A stretch of 64,000 nt of DNA from Isoetes taiwanensis (Eukaryota; Streptophyta; Lycopodiopsida; Isoetales; Isoetaceae). Shown piece by piece: positions 24,090 through 35,569 of the stretch. The DNA is taken from positions 6,211,492 to 6,275,491 of the forward strand of contig JAJEKV010000002.1 of assembly GCA_021234155.1 (NCBI GenBank), read 5' to 3'. The position numbers were made by a program, and so were the translations under genes. Every line of letters starts with the position of its first letter. Position 1 is the first letter of the stretch. A model generated the notes under the pieces. It saw only the letters and a list, made by a program, of their open reading frames with translations, ran no database searches and was not told where the DNA came from.

Positions 24090-26297
24090 GGCTACTTGGC
24101 TATGTTGACCCTAAACCTGGCTTAAAGGTCAACCACAAGGAGCCAATCTGAGTTTTCACCCAAATTGGGGTTAGAACCTCCAGATCACTTAAGGTGATCA
24201 GTGCAAGATAAATTTATAGAGAAGTTCAAAAATTTTAAGTTCTATACCTTTCCCATTTCCAAAAAATGGTACCTTTACTAAAACAGATGTGGTGATGAGA
24301 TATGAGTTGATTTCTCGAGTCAACTGCTGTAGACTTACTCAAAAAAGTTGTAGGTATCCAATGATAAAGTCCCTGACTAAGTCAGAGACTAAATTTGGGA
24401 GTTATTCGATCTCAAAGTGGGGTCAAAATTTGGTCAATAGAAGTCAAATATGGAAAAACAGTGATCAGAAAATGAAAATTGGAGTTGCCAAGCGTGTTTT
24501 TGGGAATTTCCAAAGCAAATATACTGCAATGGTGATAAGGAAGAGAGACAAGTAGTCAGATTTCCATTTGGACTTGTAAAAGTATTTTTTGTGGCTAGAT
24601 TTGGCAAAATACAGTCAAAACTGATCAAAACAGAGAGCAAATTTTTATAACTTGAGCTAGGTGTGGTATTTTTGGATGGTTTCAAATCCTTTAGCTCACA
24701 CAGGCCCTAAGAATAGATGGCAAGTGGGCAAAAATGCTTGGAAACACTCAAGGTTTTTCTGTAAAATATTTTGAGGCAAGAACTGCTAAGAAAAATATCA
24801 GAGATGGATTTGATAACAATAGATAAGGATGCTTCATAGCTCCAGATACAGTAAAATAATCATCACAAGTCATAAGATAATTTTTTGAAAGTAATGTCAA
24901 CTAGATTTTTGTAAATCCAATTGAGGAGTGCTCAGGAACTTCAAGAATCGTTCAGATCTTGCTCAGCAATGATCAATGTCGGATTCGAGTACGTCTGGCC
25001 TTCAAAAAATGTTGTGATTGTGTTTCCCCTGTATGTAGTTTCAAATTTCGGTTCTAGTGATTTTAGGTAATAAATTTAGGCTTAATCTGTTGCTTAGGTT
25101 CCGGAATCTAAAAATAGGAAGGTCTTAGAGAAAATGGAGCGCGGGAAGGCATGATTCGAGCCAGATTTCCAGTTCTAGGGTTCTTCGGCAGTATTTTCCC
25201 ATAATTTTTGCGATACAGTTTCGTAGTTTTGCAAGAATATGCCATGTATATGCCGTATTCGATCATTTTTGAAAGCTTGGCCAATGGTACGAAGGATTTT
25301 ATTCATAAAATATTTAAAGGAGGTTATAATCTCCTGACCATAGAGAAGATTGGCCACACGTGTAAAGAATAGGGGATCTTTGGGGCATCTTTTAACAAGG
25401 TTGGGAATATACCAATGAGGGCATAATGGAATAAGAATAGGGCAAAAGAAATCATAAGAGGCTAGTAAGGAGACAAAGGTGGAAATGCAAAAAAGAAAAA
25501 AAAGGGGGGAATAATAACTTTGCAATAGGGCTTTGAATGTCTTTTTGAATGGCCAATATAGTGGTATTTGGAGGAAATGGCAAGGAATTCAAGCAAGATG
25601 GCAATCATGTTAAAGCAAGCATGGCAAGGGAATGAACAATGGGTATGAGAACAATGTTGAGCCACAAGTGTAAAAATGAGGGTAGTGGGGTAAAGCAAAA
25701 GGGAAAAAATTAGAAACTATACACCATGGGGTCTTCCAAACTCTTGACTTCCAATCTTCAAATCATAACCCAGATTCTTCTAGAGCATATTCTTTAACTA
25801 AGCATTTGATCCCAAATAAAGTACCTCTTGTGAACTTTTGACTTGAGTACTTGTTGACCTAGAAAGTTAGCATCTTTTGACCTTCACACCAATGTTGACT
25901 ACCAAGCTCTTCCAATCTTTTGACCTAGTCTTCAGAAATGACTTAACCTGACTTGAATGCATAAAACACAATTAGCATATTGCCCTTTGGGGGCAACATC
26001 TCACCAAAACAAAAGAATGGCTGGTCCTCTCAGCCATAGAGGGTCTTCAACTTTGTACCAAGGTGCCTAGATGAGAATCATGGTAAAGAGGGGTGTAATG
26101 TGCAAATGTTGGTGGAATAAAGGTGAATATGGTGGTGGGAGGATGTGCGTGAAATATGATGAGTGAAGAGAGGATGAGAATGAGTGTGAATATGATAGGG
26201 TGATGATGGGGATGGAGTGTATGAAGGTGAAATAAATGTGCAAGTATTGAGATCTCGCCAAAACAAAAGAATGTGTGCCTCCTTGATCCTTTAAAGA
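24090..26297. other. Repeat-derived stretch beside the Ty3 element
   Basis: No gene is seen. Parts of 26000-26297 probably belong to the 3' LTR of the neighbouring minus-strand Ty3 element, but the outer LTR end could not be fixed because the other LTR copy is not present. Confidence 0.3.
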
Positions 26298-26607
26298 GCA
26301 ACTCTGCTATGATGGTGAAGCTGAATTGCAGAGTGCTTTCTTTTGGGAATGAAAAACAAGAATAAGAGTTTAAATGGATGGCAGGACTACTTATGACAGA
26401 TGAATGAAAATGGGGAAAGGATGCACCTGTCATGGAAACACACAAACTAGTTAGTCTCAGAACCTTGCAACTCTGCCGTGGTGGTGAAGCTGATTTGCAG
26501 AGTGCTTTTATGGGAATGGAAACAAGAATAAGAAGTCTAGATGAGTAGTAGGACCACTTATGGCAGGTGAATAAAGATGGAAAAAAAAAGGATGCTCCTG
26601 CATATGG
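26298..26607. repeat. Direct duplication, about 140 bp, inside the presumed LTR
   Basis: Copy one is at 26298-26435 and copy two at 26467-26607. Both begin GCAACTCTGC, carry GAAGCTGAWTTGCAGAGTGC and end in GGATGCWCCTG. Tandem duplications within LTRs often hold promoter or enhancer modules. Confidence 0.85.
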
Positions 26608-26630
26608 CACTTGGTAAAGCATAAGTAACA

Positions 26631-26641
26631 CCCTTTTTCTT
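26631..26641 (-). other. Polypurine tract and start of the 3' LTR
   Basis: On the minus strand AAGAAAAAGGG is followed at once by TGTTACTTATGC, the usual PPT-to-LTR junction with the LTR beginning TG. It lies a short distance downstream of the integrase C-terminus, as expected for a Ty3 element. Confidence 0.7.
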
Positions 26642-26871
26642 GAAATCACTCATACTGTCCTCAGGTCAGCCCAACGTACAATCATAAAATTAACTTATCA
26701 AAGTAATATGCTCAAAAAATTAAATAGATCTAACTATTCTAAACCTACCATAGATCTTTAAACTCTCTAATGCAAAAAGAGGGACAAGCAAGCATGCTGG
26801 TCCCAATACCTTTTCAAATGCAGGATATTGATAGGATTTGGTAACAACATTCCTGAGGCAACATCTTGTAG

Positions 26872-27933
26872 TCAATATGAATTGGTACCTGCAGAATCTA
26901 GTACTACAAAGGGTCCTTCCCAAATATTATCAAATTTGTCAGCTGAATCTTCCTTTGACTTATTCCATTTGAGAACAAGCTCTCCTTTCCTAAAAGTCCC
27001 CTGTATTTTGTGTGCAGCTTTGAATGCAGCCAGATCTTTAGCCTTTTTCAGCAAATTAGTGTTTTCAGCTTCCATTCTATACTCATCTAGATGTAACAGG
27101 GCGTCCAATCTTTCCTGTAAGACATGTTCAAAAGGTAAGCACAATTTATGAGCTAATCTCAAGGAAGGTAACTCAAGTTCTACTGGTAAAACTGCCTCTA
27201 TGCCATAAACCAAATTGAAAGGTGTGTGATTTGTAGCTGTTTTGATAGTGACTCTATAAGCACAAAGTGCATCCACTATTTTGATATGCCAATCCCTTTT
27301 GTTAACCTCAACTGTCTTCTGCAAAATATTTTTCAACACTTTGTTAGTAGCTTCAGCTTGTCCATTACCCTGAGGATAATATGAAGAGCTTTTGGTATGC
27401 TTGACCTTCAAAATGCTCAACAAATTAGCAATGACTTCATTAACAAAAGGGGTACCTCTATCAGAATGTATCTGGAAAGGAATACCAAATCTAGAACAAA
27501 TAAATTCATGTAAAAACCTTGCAATAGTAAAGGCATTGGCTTGCCTCAAAGGTATGGCCTCTGCCCACTTATTAAAATAATATGTAGCCACAATAATATG
27601 CTGATGTTGACCTGTAGAAGAAGGATTAATGGGACCAATATAATCTAGCCCCCAAATTTGAAAAGGTCCTGGAGATATGATAGGATTCAAGGCAGCTGGC
27701 AATAAAATTCTTTTACTAAAAATTTAACATTGATGGCAAGTTTTTATGACCTCATAGCAATCTCTAAAAACAGTAGGCCAATAATATCCAGACCTGAGAA
27801 TCTTTTTTGCAATGGTATCCCCAGCAAAATGTCCTCCACAGATACCTTTATGCATCTCCCTAATAATCAAGGCAGACTCATCTTCATTTACACACCTCAA
27901 CAAGATTCCATCCCTGTTAACTTTGCACAACAT
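26872..27933 (-). pseudogene. Ty3 integrase (zinc finger, DDE core, C-terminal domain)
   Basis: The zinc-finger end is at 27933-27724 (MHKGICGGHFAGDT ... CYEVIKTCHQC). The core starts after a frame interruption near 27710. The catalytic acids are visible as GLDYIGPI, HSDRGTPF and YPQGNGQAEATNK, spaced as in DD(35)E integrases. The C-terminal SH3-like part includes KGELVLKWNK and IWEGPFVV. A TGA at 26874-26872 ends the frame, yet the same frame stays open and integrase-like for a further 40 codons or so (LQDVASGMLL ... LKRYWDQHAC). The stop therefore appears acquired, possibly by CGA-to-TGA deamination. No chromodomain is seen. Confidence 0.85.
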
Positions 27934-28189
27934 TGTCTATCAGCTTGAATTGTCTACACTTGTCCTTGAGTCTCCTTTTCTGACTTGGAGTGAGGCTTGG
28001 AGAGATGATCCCATGTTGTAGAAAATCTCTAATAGGTTGTTGCCATCCTCCTTTGGTTTGATCTCCTTGAGTTACCTCTAAATGTGCTACTGCAAGTGAA
28101 GTGTCAGTAGTATTCAATTCATCTTCATGGTAAAAATATATATAAGGCAAGTAGAGGCTAGGATTTCGTGTCAAGTGCAACTCTTTTAC

Positions 28190-28648
28190 AGAAATATCAT
28201 AACTTTGCAACTTACAAGCCCATCTCTGGATCTTTGGTTTATAATAGTAAGCCCATTGGGTTTTGCTTCATTGAACTTGACTTTTCAGAAGCAAATGTCC
28301 TTGCCTATTAATAAGAAACATGAGAGCAGCAGCACTTTTCTCTATTCTGGTGTATCTTTCTTCAAGAGCAGACCATTGTTTGCTTGCAAAAACTATAGTA
28401 TGCTTATCCTGCAAATTGGCTAAACCTATGGCCTTTTTAGTAACAGTGATATAAACTTCAAATGGCATGCTCAGATCTGGTTTTTTCAAAAGAGTAGCTT
28501 CACATATAGATGAAATGAGAAAGTCAAAAGCCTCTTGGCATTCTGAAGTCCATGTGATAGGTATGTGCTTGCTTTCAGATTTAGAAAATTTACCTACCCG
28601 GGTCAACTTAGAAATGGGACTCAAGATATGAGCAAAATTTGGAATATA
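28190..28648 (-). pseudogene. Ty3 RT connection and canonical RNase H, degenerate
   Basis: This continues the reverse transcriptase on the far side of the hAT-like insertion (MYIPNFAHILSPISKLT). It then reads through a canonical Ty3 RNase H (EAFDFLISSI ... FASKQWSALEERYTRIEKSA). The usual catalytic DAS is replaced by TVT, and the TDH motif is missing in a region with a stop near 28270. The protein resumes with KIQRWACKLQSYDI. The canonical RNase H is therefore catalytically defective in this copy, which fits an element that carries a second RNase H domain. Confidence 0.75.
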
Positions 28649-28656
28649 CATTCTAA

Positions 28657-29433
28657 CAGGGTAAATTTTAAGGGCCCTAAATGTTTTTCTATTCATTTTA
28701 AAGTTGGCTAAACCTATCAAAAATAAAAGTTCATAAATTTTTTCTTGGCGAAATTTGATAAAATAAAGCCCTTTAGTTATCTTCCCACTTGGCTAAAATG
28801 TAAATTTTATATGATATGAAATTTCGATTTTAGTGAATTTTTCTTGATCTTCAGCTAAAATGCAACTATTTAACTTCAAACTTTGAGCACTCATTAGTAC
28901 ATAAATGACAACTTATTCAATATGTCAAAATGATAACAAAGTTGTTCAAAGTACACATCATAAGGAATAAACAATATCATTTAAAGGAGGACACATATTT
29001 AAGTTGGGGCCAAATGCATTCAAATGTCTAATTTGGTGCAGGAAGTCCTTTAGGGTCAACAATTGCAAGAAGAAGTCACTTTCAGTTAAAGCTTAAAATG
29101 CTCAACTTGACAACTTGTGGATTTAAATTCAATATCCATCAAAGCATCATTGAGGTAGCTAATGGCGATTTCTAAAAGATGTCCGTGAATAGATTGGGCA
29201 TGGCTATTTGAATTGATCAGGGTGCACCTAATCAGCCTCAGGGAAGGCGATTCAATAGATTATACAACAAACAATCTCGGCTAAACCCTAAGCATCCAAA
29301 AACTTCCCCCTTTTGGAATGGCTAAATTATGTTTTTTCTTAAAAAATCACCTTTATTAACTTTAGCCATGAAATTTGGCTAAAGGTCTAAAAAATAGCCA
29401 TTTGGCGAATTTTAGCCACTCTTTAATACCCTG
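28657..29433. mobile_element. hAT-like non-autonomous DNA transposon, 777 bp
   Basis: The element splits the Ty3 reverse transcriptase. It is bounded by a perfect 8-bp target duplication, CATTCTAA, at 28649-28656 and 29434-29441. The ends read CAGGGTAAATTTTAAGG and, on the other strand, CAGGGTATTAAAGAGTGG. The CAGGG start with an 8-bp duplication is characteristic of the hAT superfamily. GGCTAA-type motifs recur near both ends, as in hAT subterminal regions. It has no coding capacity. Removing it restores continuity of the host reading frame at a conserved Leu-Arg-Met position, which confirms the boundaries. Confidence 0.92.
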
Positions 29434-30040
29434 CATTCTAAGGAAACTCGTCATACCAATAAAGCTCTTAACCTGCTTTAAATTCTTGGGAGGTGCTAGC
29501 TTTTTGAGGGCTTCAATCTTATCTTGAGCAACTTGAATACCTTGGCTGGATACTTCAGGTCCTAAGAGCTGTCCTTTTGATGCAAAAAAGATGCATTTTT
29601 TTGGATTTAGATTAACTCCTGAAGTCCTGCATAAAGAGCAAATTTTTGCAAGTAATTCCACATGGTTAGTAGAGTGAGAACACAAACAAAGGTCATCTAG
29701 ATACATCCTAAACTCTTCAGCAGACATGGTTTTGAAAATAACATCCATTGCTCTTTGGAAAGTAGCTGGGGCATTCATTAAGCCAAATGGCATTCTTTTC
29801 ATAGCATATGTACCCCAGGGAGTGATAAATGAAGTCTTTGGCTGATCCTCCTCTTTGATACTGATCTGATTAAACCCTGAAAAACCATCCAAAAACGAGT
29901 ACATGTCTTTCCCTGCAACAGCCTCTAGAAAAGGCAAAGGATAACAATCTTTTATGGTGGCTTTGTTCAGGTCTCGATAATCTATACAAACATCCCCATT
30001 ACCTGGTTTCTCAGGGACTCCATGTCAGCATTTTTGGCCT
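29434..30040 (-). pseudogene. Ty3 reverse transcriptase, main part
   Basis: The frame reads VCIDYRDLNKATIKDCYPLP, then a palm with FLDGFSGFNQI, TSFITPWGTYAMKRMPFGL, NAPATFQRAMD and FRMYLDDLCLCS (catalytic YLDD in place of YVDD). It ends in VKSFIGMTSFLRM at the hAT-like insertion. The part before CIDYRDL is missing: the sequence passes directly from a truncated RNase H (GEYQAKNADM) into the RT, with a frame change. That implies an internal deletion at about 30010. Confidence 0.88.
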
Positions 30041-31738
30041 GATATTCACCACTAACCTGCCTGCAAACTACTGAGAATCTCCATAGATGTGTATGGTTGA
30101 AATATCCATAGCCTTAGCTTCTTGGAGACCTGCAATCAAAGCCTTATACTCTGCTACATTAGAAGTTATTTGGGGAAAAATCCTTCCTACCTTAGCCAAG
30201 AGTTTATTGGAAGTATCCTTCAATATAGCTGCCGATGAAGCTACATTTAATTTCTTTGAAATCCCTCCATCAAACCATAAACATCCTTCTTTACCATTCT
30301 CAGAAGGTAGTGCACACTCTCTAATCAAGGGAATCAGATCAATTTTCTTTGTGCTAGGGGTTGCTAGACTATAAGATCCTAGGGGCTCTTCTATAAGCAT
30401 TTCTTTAATAAAGTGTACCTCTTCCTTGAAGCCATAAGAACCATCCTGGTTGTAAATTGTGGCCACTTGAGTGCCATTTGAAATGGTGCATCTCCCTTCA
30501 GACCAGATTGGTCTAGCATCAACTGTAGACATCCACCTTCTCCCTAGCAAGAGATCATATATATCTGCATCTTCTCCTAAATCTTCAAAAGCAACAACAA
30601 CAAAATTGGCAGCTACAACAATGCCTTCAGTGTTAACAGGAACTTTGGTCACAATTCCAACTGGTGCTATTTTAGCATTAGAAAAGGACTTTAACAAAAC
30701 AGATGACCTTTTATCTATCTCGAGCCCACATTTTTTCATAACATGATAAGGCATGATATTTAGAGGTGAGCCACCATCCAGCAACACATTAGAAAAAGAA
30801 TAACCTCCTAGAGTAGCTGAACACATAAATGCACCTGGATCTTCTTCATTTTGAGCCAAAATAAGATTAGTAGCATTTGCAACACCTACACAAGCCACTG
30901 CCTCACTAAAAGTAGTTTGTTGCAATAACTTTTTCCTATAACCTTGTGCAATCTTTAATAAGGTAAATAAATCCACACTTACTTTGGAATTTTTCAGTAA
31001 AACATCCAACTCATCAAGATCTTGATCTCTCTTACCATACTTTTGTTGGGGAGGTGGAGCTATTTCTTGGGGAGGAACTTCCATAACAGGGGGTAGTGGC
31101 AATGTTGATTTCCTGGAATGCTCTGGAACAAATTTATTAGGCTCAGCAGGTCTATGGATCTCTCCCATGCTTCTGGTTTGTACCACCATCACTTCCTCAG
31201 TCTTTGGCATCTCTGTAGCCTGCACAAACCTTATAGAACTAGTAGATTCAGCAAACCTTACATGGGGAGTTGCCTCAGGTTTCTTCTCCCTCTCTTGCTT
31301 GGCAAAATATTCTTTGACAGAGCACCTAAGGTCAGTATGACCAATCTCCTTGCAAAAAGCACAAACTGGACATTCTCTACCAAAGTGACCTTTCTTTTTA
31401 CATTTAGGACATATTTGCCAATAACAAATATCAGCTGGATGTGAAGTTCTATTGCAATGAATACATTCAGGATAAGTTCTACCTGCCCTGCTTGTTTTGA
31501 GCTCCACTAATTGTTTGGTCACTTCTGCTAAAGCTTCAGTTACCTTTGTCAAGTCTGCTTTAACCTCTGAAATTTGAGAATCAGCTTCTTCATCTTTGGT
31601 TTTTTTCTTTTCTTTATGCACAACATAGATAGGAACAGAATGGTGAGGTTCATAAGGGCCATCAGTGGCATCAGAGTAAAAGGGATCATGATGGAAGCTA
31701 TTGTGTTTTTCTGGTAGGATAGAAAGCATTTTGGTCAA
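30041..31738 (-). pseudogene. Ty3 gag C-terminus, protease and archaeal-type RNase H segment
   Basis: One long frame. Near its start lie three CCHC zinc knuckles, each CX2CX4HX4C (CIHCNRTSHPADIC, CPKCKKKGHFGREC, CAFCKEIGHTDLRC). A pepsin-like protease follows: NVLLDGGSPLNIMP, with DGG in place of the usual DTG/DSG, then YDLLLGRRWM. The C-terminal 80 residues read CLWFDGGISKK ... TSNVAEYKALIAGLQEAKAM ... IYGDSQ, the D-E-D frame of an archaeal-type RNase H. A TAG follows at about 30070, after which the domain continues in another frame as QVSGEYQAKNAD. The position of this RNase H ahead of RT is unusual. Confidence 0.85.
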
Positions 31739-32102
31739 TTCAGTTTTCTATGAATTTCTGGTCTAGAAGATAAGCCTTTAATGAAGGAGGACACCAAAAA
31801 GAGCGTGGGGACAGTAACTTGACCTTTCTGACATCTATTCATGAAGGTACTGAATCTTTCCTTGTACTGACTAACACTTTCACCTGCATAAATGGAGAAA
31901 TTTTTCAATTCATTAACAAGGTCCTTAGGAGCAGCAAGTTTTCCAAACCTGTCTTGGTGACAAGATCTTCCCAAGAAGTGGTTCCCATAAGCTTCTCATA
32001 AGTCAGCCAACCACCAGCTTCACTCTCCTCTTTAAAGCACTTTTCAAATTGTGAGAACTTGCATGACGTCCTATCTATGGACACACTAGAAATATTGTCC
32101 AT
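31735..32102 (-). pseudogene. Ty3 gag, partial capsid region
   Basis: Two overlapping minus frames read as a gag core: SWEDLVTKTGLENL, then LVNELKNFSIYAGESVSQYKERFSTFMNRC and FIKGLSSRPEIHRKL. This is the retrotransposon gag pattern. A frame change near 31905-31970 joins them. The 5' part is absent, and a poly-T run at 32116-32127 marks the break. Confidence 0.75.
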
Positions 32103-32115
32103 TTGAAATATGTAC

Positions 32116-32170
32116 TTTTTTTTTTTTAATGTCTCATAGACCTGATGGTCTCATAGGCATGACATCAATA
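32116..32170 (-). repeat. 3' tail of a minus-strand retroposon (possible)
   Basis: Read on the minus strand, a GC-neutral sequence with the small hairpin AGACCATCAGGTCT ends in ATTAAAAAAAAAAA directly at the truncated gag. A poly-A tail at such a break suggests insertion of a SINE or LINE 3' end, but the body and target duplication were not identified. Confidence 0.35.
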
Positions 32171-33929
32171 TATATTCTATTCTATATCAATGATACGCTC
32201 CAGACAAATAGAATAAGCTAGCAGTAAGGCAGGCTTGGGGCAAAGGAAGCAGTGTAGCGAAGAGCACTAGAGTTCCTTGGAAAGCACGAAGGAATAAGCT
32301 AATCTACTACAACAAAACTTCAACACAAGAGGTAAAATTTGCGCCTTTGCCTTTTTTAGCTTATTATACATATAGCGTTGGCATCGTATATTGAAACGTG
32401 ATAATAGACACATCTAACATTACATTATGCCATAAGAAACTTGCTGAGACTTGGTATCTCTCAGAGCCATCTATGTATGTAAATTATAAGGCTGGGCATT
32501 AGCATTAGGAGCAAAAAATACATCATAAATTATAGGTGTAAAATGCTTTAAGAAGTTCTTGGTGGGCTAAAATACTTTGATTGCTGGTATAAGCGATGAG
32601 CGAACTTGAGGAACTTTAGATAAAATGTATTAAAAGTGGAGCAACCCCAAGGGTAGTAAAAAGTATGCTAACAAACTGAAGGTGGCAAAAATAAGTTGAC
32701 ATATGATTTTAGTTTTCTTTTGTGACATCTAAGTTTTGAAGATATTTGATGTTAAGTCTAGCCTTTGAGCTTTATCTACACATATATAATCTATTATGTC
32801 CGATAGGGACGCCCACGTGGCAGCAAATTGTACATTGTAACATTAACACATGTTTTTCCCGGATTTTTTCAAAGAGAGAAAAATGGAAAATAGTTGTGAA
32901 TCGTCTTGCGCCAGATAGATAATCGTGTAGTTTGCCTCGCTGCTCTAGCCATTTGTCACAAGCTTGTGGCAGATCTGAATGACAGCAAACACCTGTGGGG
33001 ATTACGTGGTTGTATAGATTGGTTCTAAGACAAGAAAAGAAATCAAAATATGTGGGCAATGTGGCATCAGCTACTTGTCACTAAATTGTGACGGATGTGA
33101 ATTTATAGACAGGTGTGAGGATCCCAGATAGTCAGAACATGGTTGAATGAGCTGTAAGTCGTTTATTTCTTCATATAAATATGAAGAGCTGCTCTTCGTT
33201 ATTTGTCACCTGCTTCAGAGGTATGTTTGAGCGCCTTCATACTGCAGTCTCTTTTCTGTTTATTGTTGTTTCCTTTTCAAAGTTTAATTAGATTTAACCT
33301 GAGATCCTTTTCTTCGATCTATTCATGACAGCTGAGACCTATTCTAAAATAGATGTGTATATCTCTATATTTAGGTTTCAATTGATTAAATAAGTTATCT
33401 ATGCATAATTTGTGCTTCAACAACGGAATTACACATAATAGTGAGATTGCTTCTATACTTCAGCAGAGGAGCCCTCTTCATATAGTTCAGCAGAGAAGCT
33501 CTGAACCTGTTAGCCATAATCCAAGACATTGGTGGCTGCCCCTTAATTCTAACTAAGAAAGTCGGTCGCGGAACCCCACCTGCAAAACCGAGAATGGAGT
33601 TCCAACCTCCATTCCCCTATACATTAAGATCTATCTAAAATCTTAAAGTTATCAAATCCTGCAAAACTCTAGAGAACCTGGAAGCATTCTGTCAAAATAT
33701 GACGGATGGTTGTGCAATGAAAATGGCAGAACATTCTCATTTTGGAGAACATTCTAAGTATGTTGATCTTGCCACAAAAGTTCTTCATACAGATGATGCC
33801 TGTACAAAACAAGATGTAAAGCAAGTCTAGCTATGGTCGATGCTGATAAGATATTATGTAAGTAAACTATTGATCATGCCCTTCTCCTTAATAATCTAAA
33901 TTTCTGGGTTACGAAGGAAGCTCCACTCT
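32171..33929. other. Intergenic; possible old promoter near 33170
   Basis: No gene is seen. A palindromic TCTTCATATAAATATGAAGA at about 33169-33188 contains a TATA-like core. It is followed 40 bp later by a good donor context (CAGAGGTATG). It may be the remnant promoter and leader of the PPR pseudogene downstream. Confidence 0.25.
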
Positions 33930-35060
33930 TTGATCGCCCATGATGGTTTGGATTCAGTTGTTGTATTAGCTAACCATCTAATTCGCAGGCAAGCCTGGTT
34001 GAAGCAAATGATATGTTTACAAAAAGTTTAAAAATGACAATGCAGAATCTTTAATGAGCTAACAAAGAGAGATACAATATCATGGAATGCCATGATTATT
34101 GGCTACATTCAACATGGCGAAGGAAACCTCGCCTTGAAATGTTATGAGGATTGCAAATGTAACATCCTCGAGTATTCTGAAAGCCATTACTGGTGCTTTA
34201 GATCAAGAAGGAATATCTGTTGGCAAATCATCAAAAGCGAGTTGCAGTCTATCACCTTTGTTGGAAGTACACCACATTGACATGCATTCCAAGTGTGGAA
34301 ATCTGAAGGAAGCATGCAAGATTTTTGATAAGTAACTAGTTCAAGACATGGTGTCATGGAACTCAATGATTGGCCAGCACAGGAAAGGCTCTCTTGCCTC
34401 GTTTCATGGGGTACAATCTAGTAATGTGCATTTGCGAGGCACTTAAGAATATGTATATAGAGGCATTGAGCCAGATAAAGTGATATTTGCAACTATTCTT
34501 GGAGGTTTGCAGTCATGGAGGCCTAGTGGATTAAGGGTGCAATATGTTTTAAGTCTGATAAAAGATTATGATATTACACCAGACAGTAGCCACTTAAACT
34601 CTGTGGCTGATCTTCTTAGCCGAAGAGGATATTTCAATGAAGCATAGGAAATACTCCAAACTAACCAATCAGATTGGCTGGATACCTTTGCTTACTGCTT
34701 GCAGGACATATCTCAATGTCGAGATTGGCAGAGGATGCTTTGATAAGTTAACCAATTGAATCCCCAACATGCCTGCGCGTATATGCTTATATCAGGAATT
34801 TCTTCTGATGCTCAACTATGGAGCGTTGCTGTAAAGATTGAAGACAATACTTAGCTGCAGAAGGAAACCTGCAAAAGTGTGTATTGAAGTGAATAACAAG
34901 GTGCATGAGTTTACTGTTTGAGACAAAGCCACATGCAAAGTGAGGAACCAAAAGTTGACTTGGTTATTATTTGCACCAAAAGTTGACTTGGTGCTGCAGC
35001 AAATGTCAGAGACACACAAGGAACCTGACCATGATAATTGCATGACTGAGACCTTGCTTA
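33930..35060 (+). pseudogene. PPR protein pseudogene (PLS type with E-like end)
   Basis: Short readable blocks lie in order but in different frames: a PPR motif with WNAMIIGYIQHGEGNLALKC, a block with HIDMHSKCGNLKEACKIFDK, another with HGVMELNDW (shifted from VMSWNSMI-like text), a block with PDKVIFATILGG, and an E-motif-like VNNKVHEFTV near 34890. Stops and frameshifts are numerous. PPR proteins of this class bind organellar RNA in C-to-U editing; this copy cannot be expressed as a full protein. Confidence 0.7.
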
Positions 35061-35117
35061 TGGCTTGACACCCTGATAATCCATTCACCCAAGCCTGACC
35101 TTTTCCCATGCTACTTA

Positions 35118-35439
35118 GGGCGAAAGCATGCTAGGGTGTGCCATATAAATTACCTTTTAAGGAATGCAAAACTACCCAGAAAAGTATCCAGTACTGGGTA
35201 CTAGGAACTCGCACAAATGTCTCAATAAACAATAAGTTTGAGAGTTGGTTCATTCATTTTAGTCTCTAATGGTAATGTTATCCTTTGATACTATAGATTG
35301 ACATGTTATTAACCTTCAATTTGAAAATTTTCAGTTGATTTTAATGGAAAGAAAAGTATGAAAGTACCAGATTTAAAAGTACCCAGTGTGGGTACTTTTG
35401 AGGGTTCCAAAAGTGGTACACCGTAGCATGTTTTCACCC
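35118..35439. mobile_element. MITE copy 1 (322 bp) with 4-bp target duplication CTTA
   Basis: The terminal inverted repeats are GGGCGAAAGCATGCTAGGG at the left and, on the other strand, GGGTGAAAACATGCTACGG at the right. CTTA flanks both ends (35114-35117 and 35440-35443). A related copy of nearly equal length lies at 37195-37515. The interior carries repeated GGTACTGGGTAC-type motifs and no coding capacity. GGG termini with a 3-4-bp duplication would suit a PIF/Harbinger-like element, but the superfamily is unproven. Confidence 0.88.
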
Positions 35440-35569
35440 CTTAGATCTTCTTGCCCGTAATCAGCTCACTTCTACATAAAGAATACAATCATAGAATGAT
35501 TCTATCTTCGATGGTCGTTAACTGCTACAAATGCCTAACATGTATTGAATCATTCATTGCAATGTTTAT

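Larger units (their letters stand above)
26298..32102 (-). mobile_element. Ty3-type LTR retrotransposon, decayed, with two RNase H domains
   Basis: On the minus strand the order is: gag with three CCHC knuckles, aspartic protease, an archaeal-type RNase H segment, reverse transcriptase, a canonical (degenerate) RNase H, and an integrase with an HHCC finger and a DDE core. A polypurine tract (26631-26641) and an LTR starting TGTTAC at 26630 follow the integrase. The 5' end is cut: gag is open only to 32102, and an A-rich tail of another element abuts it. A 777-bp hAT-like element splits the reverse transcriptase. Several frameshifts and stops make this copy non-autonomous. Two RNase H domains are known from Tat/Ogre elements, but there the extra domain follows the canonical one. 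Confidence 0.88.

Noticed and set aside
21898-24095. A complete Helitron carrying the RPA1-like gene
   Set aside because: No Rep/helicase domain, no TC start and no short hairpin followed by CTRR was seen. The hairpin at 23997-24089 is far longer than a Helitron terminator hairpin.
26047-26649. A 200-codon minus-strand frame rich in Ser, His, Phe and Pro
   Set aside because: It lies in the presumed LTR with its tandem duplication and shows low-complexity tracts; not protein-like.
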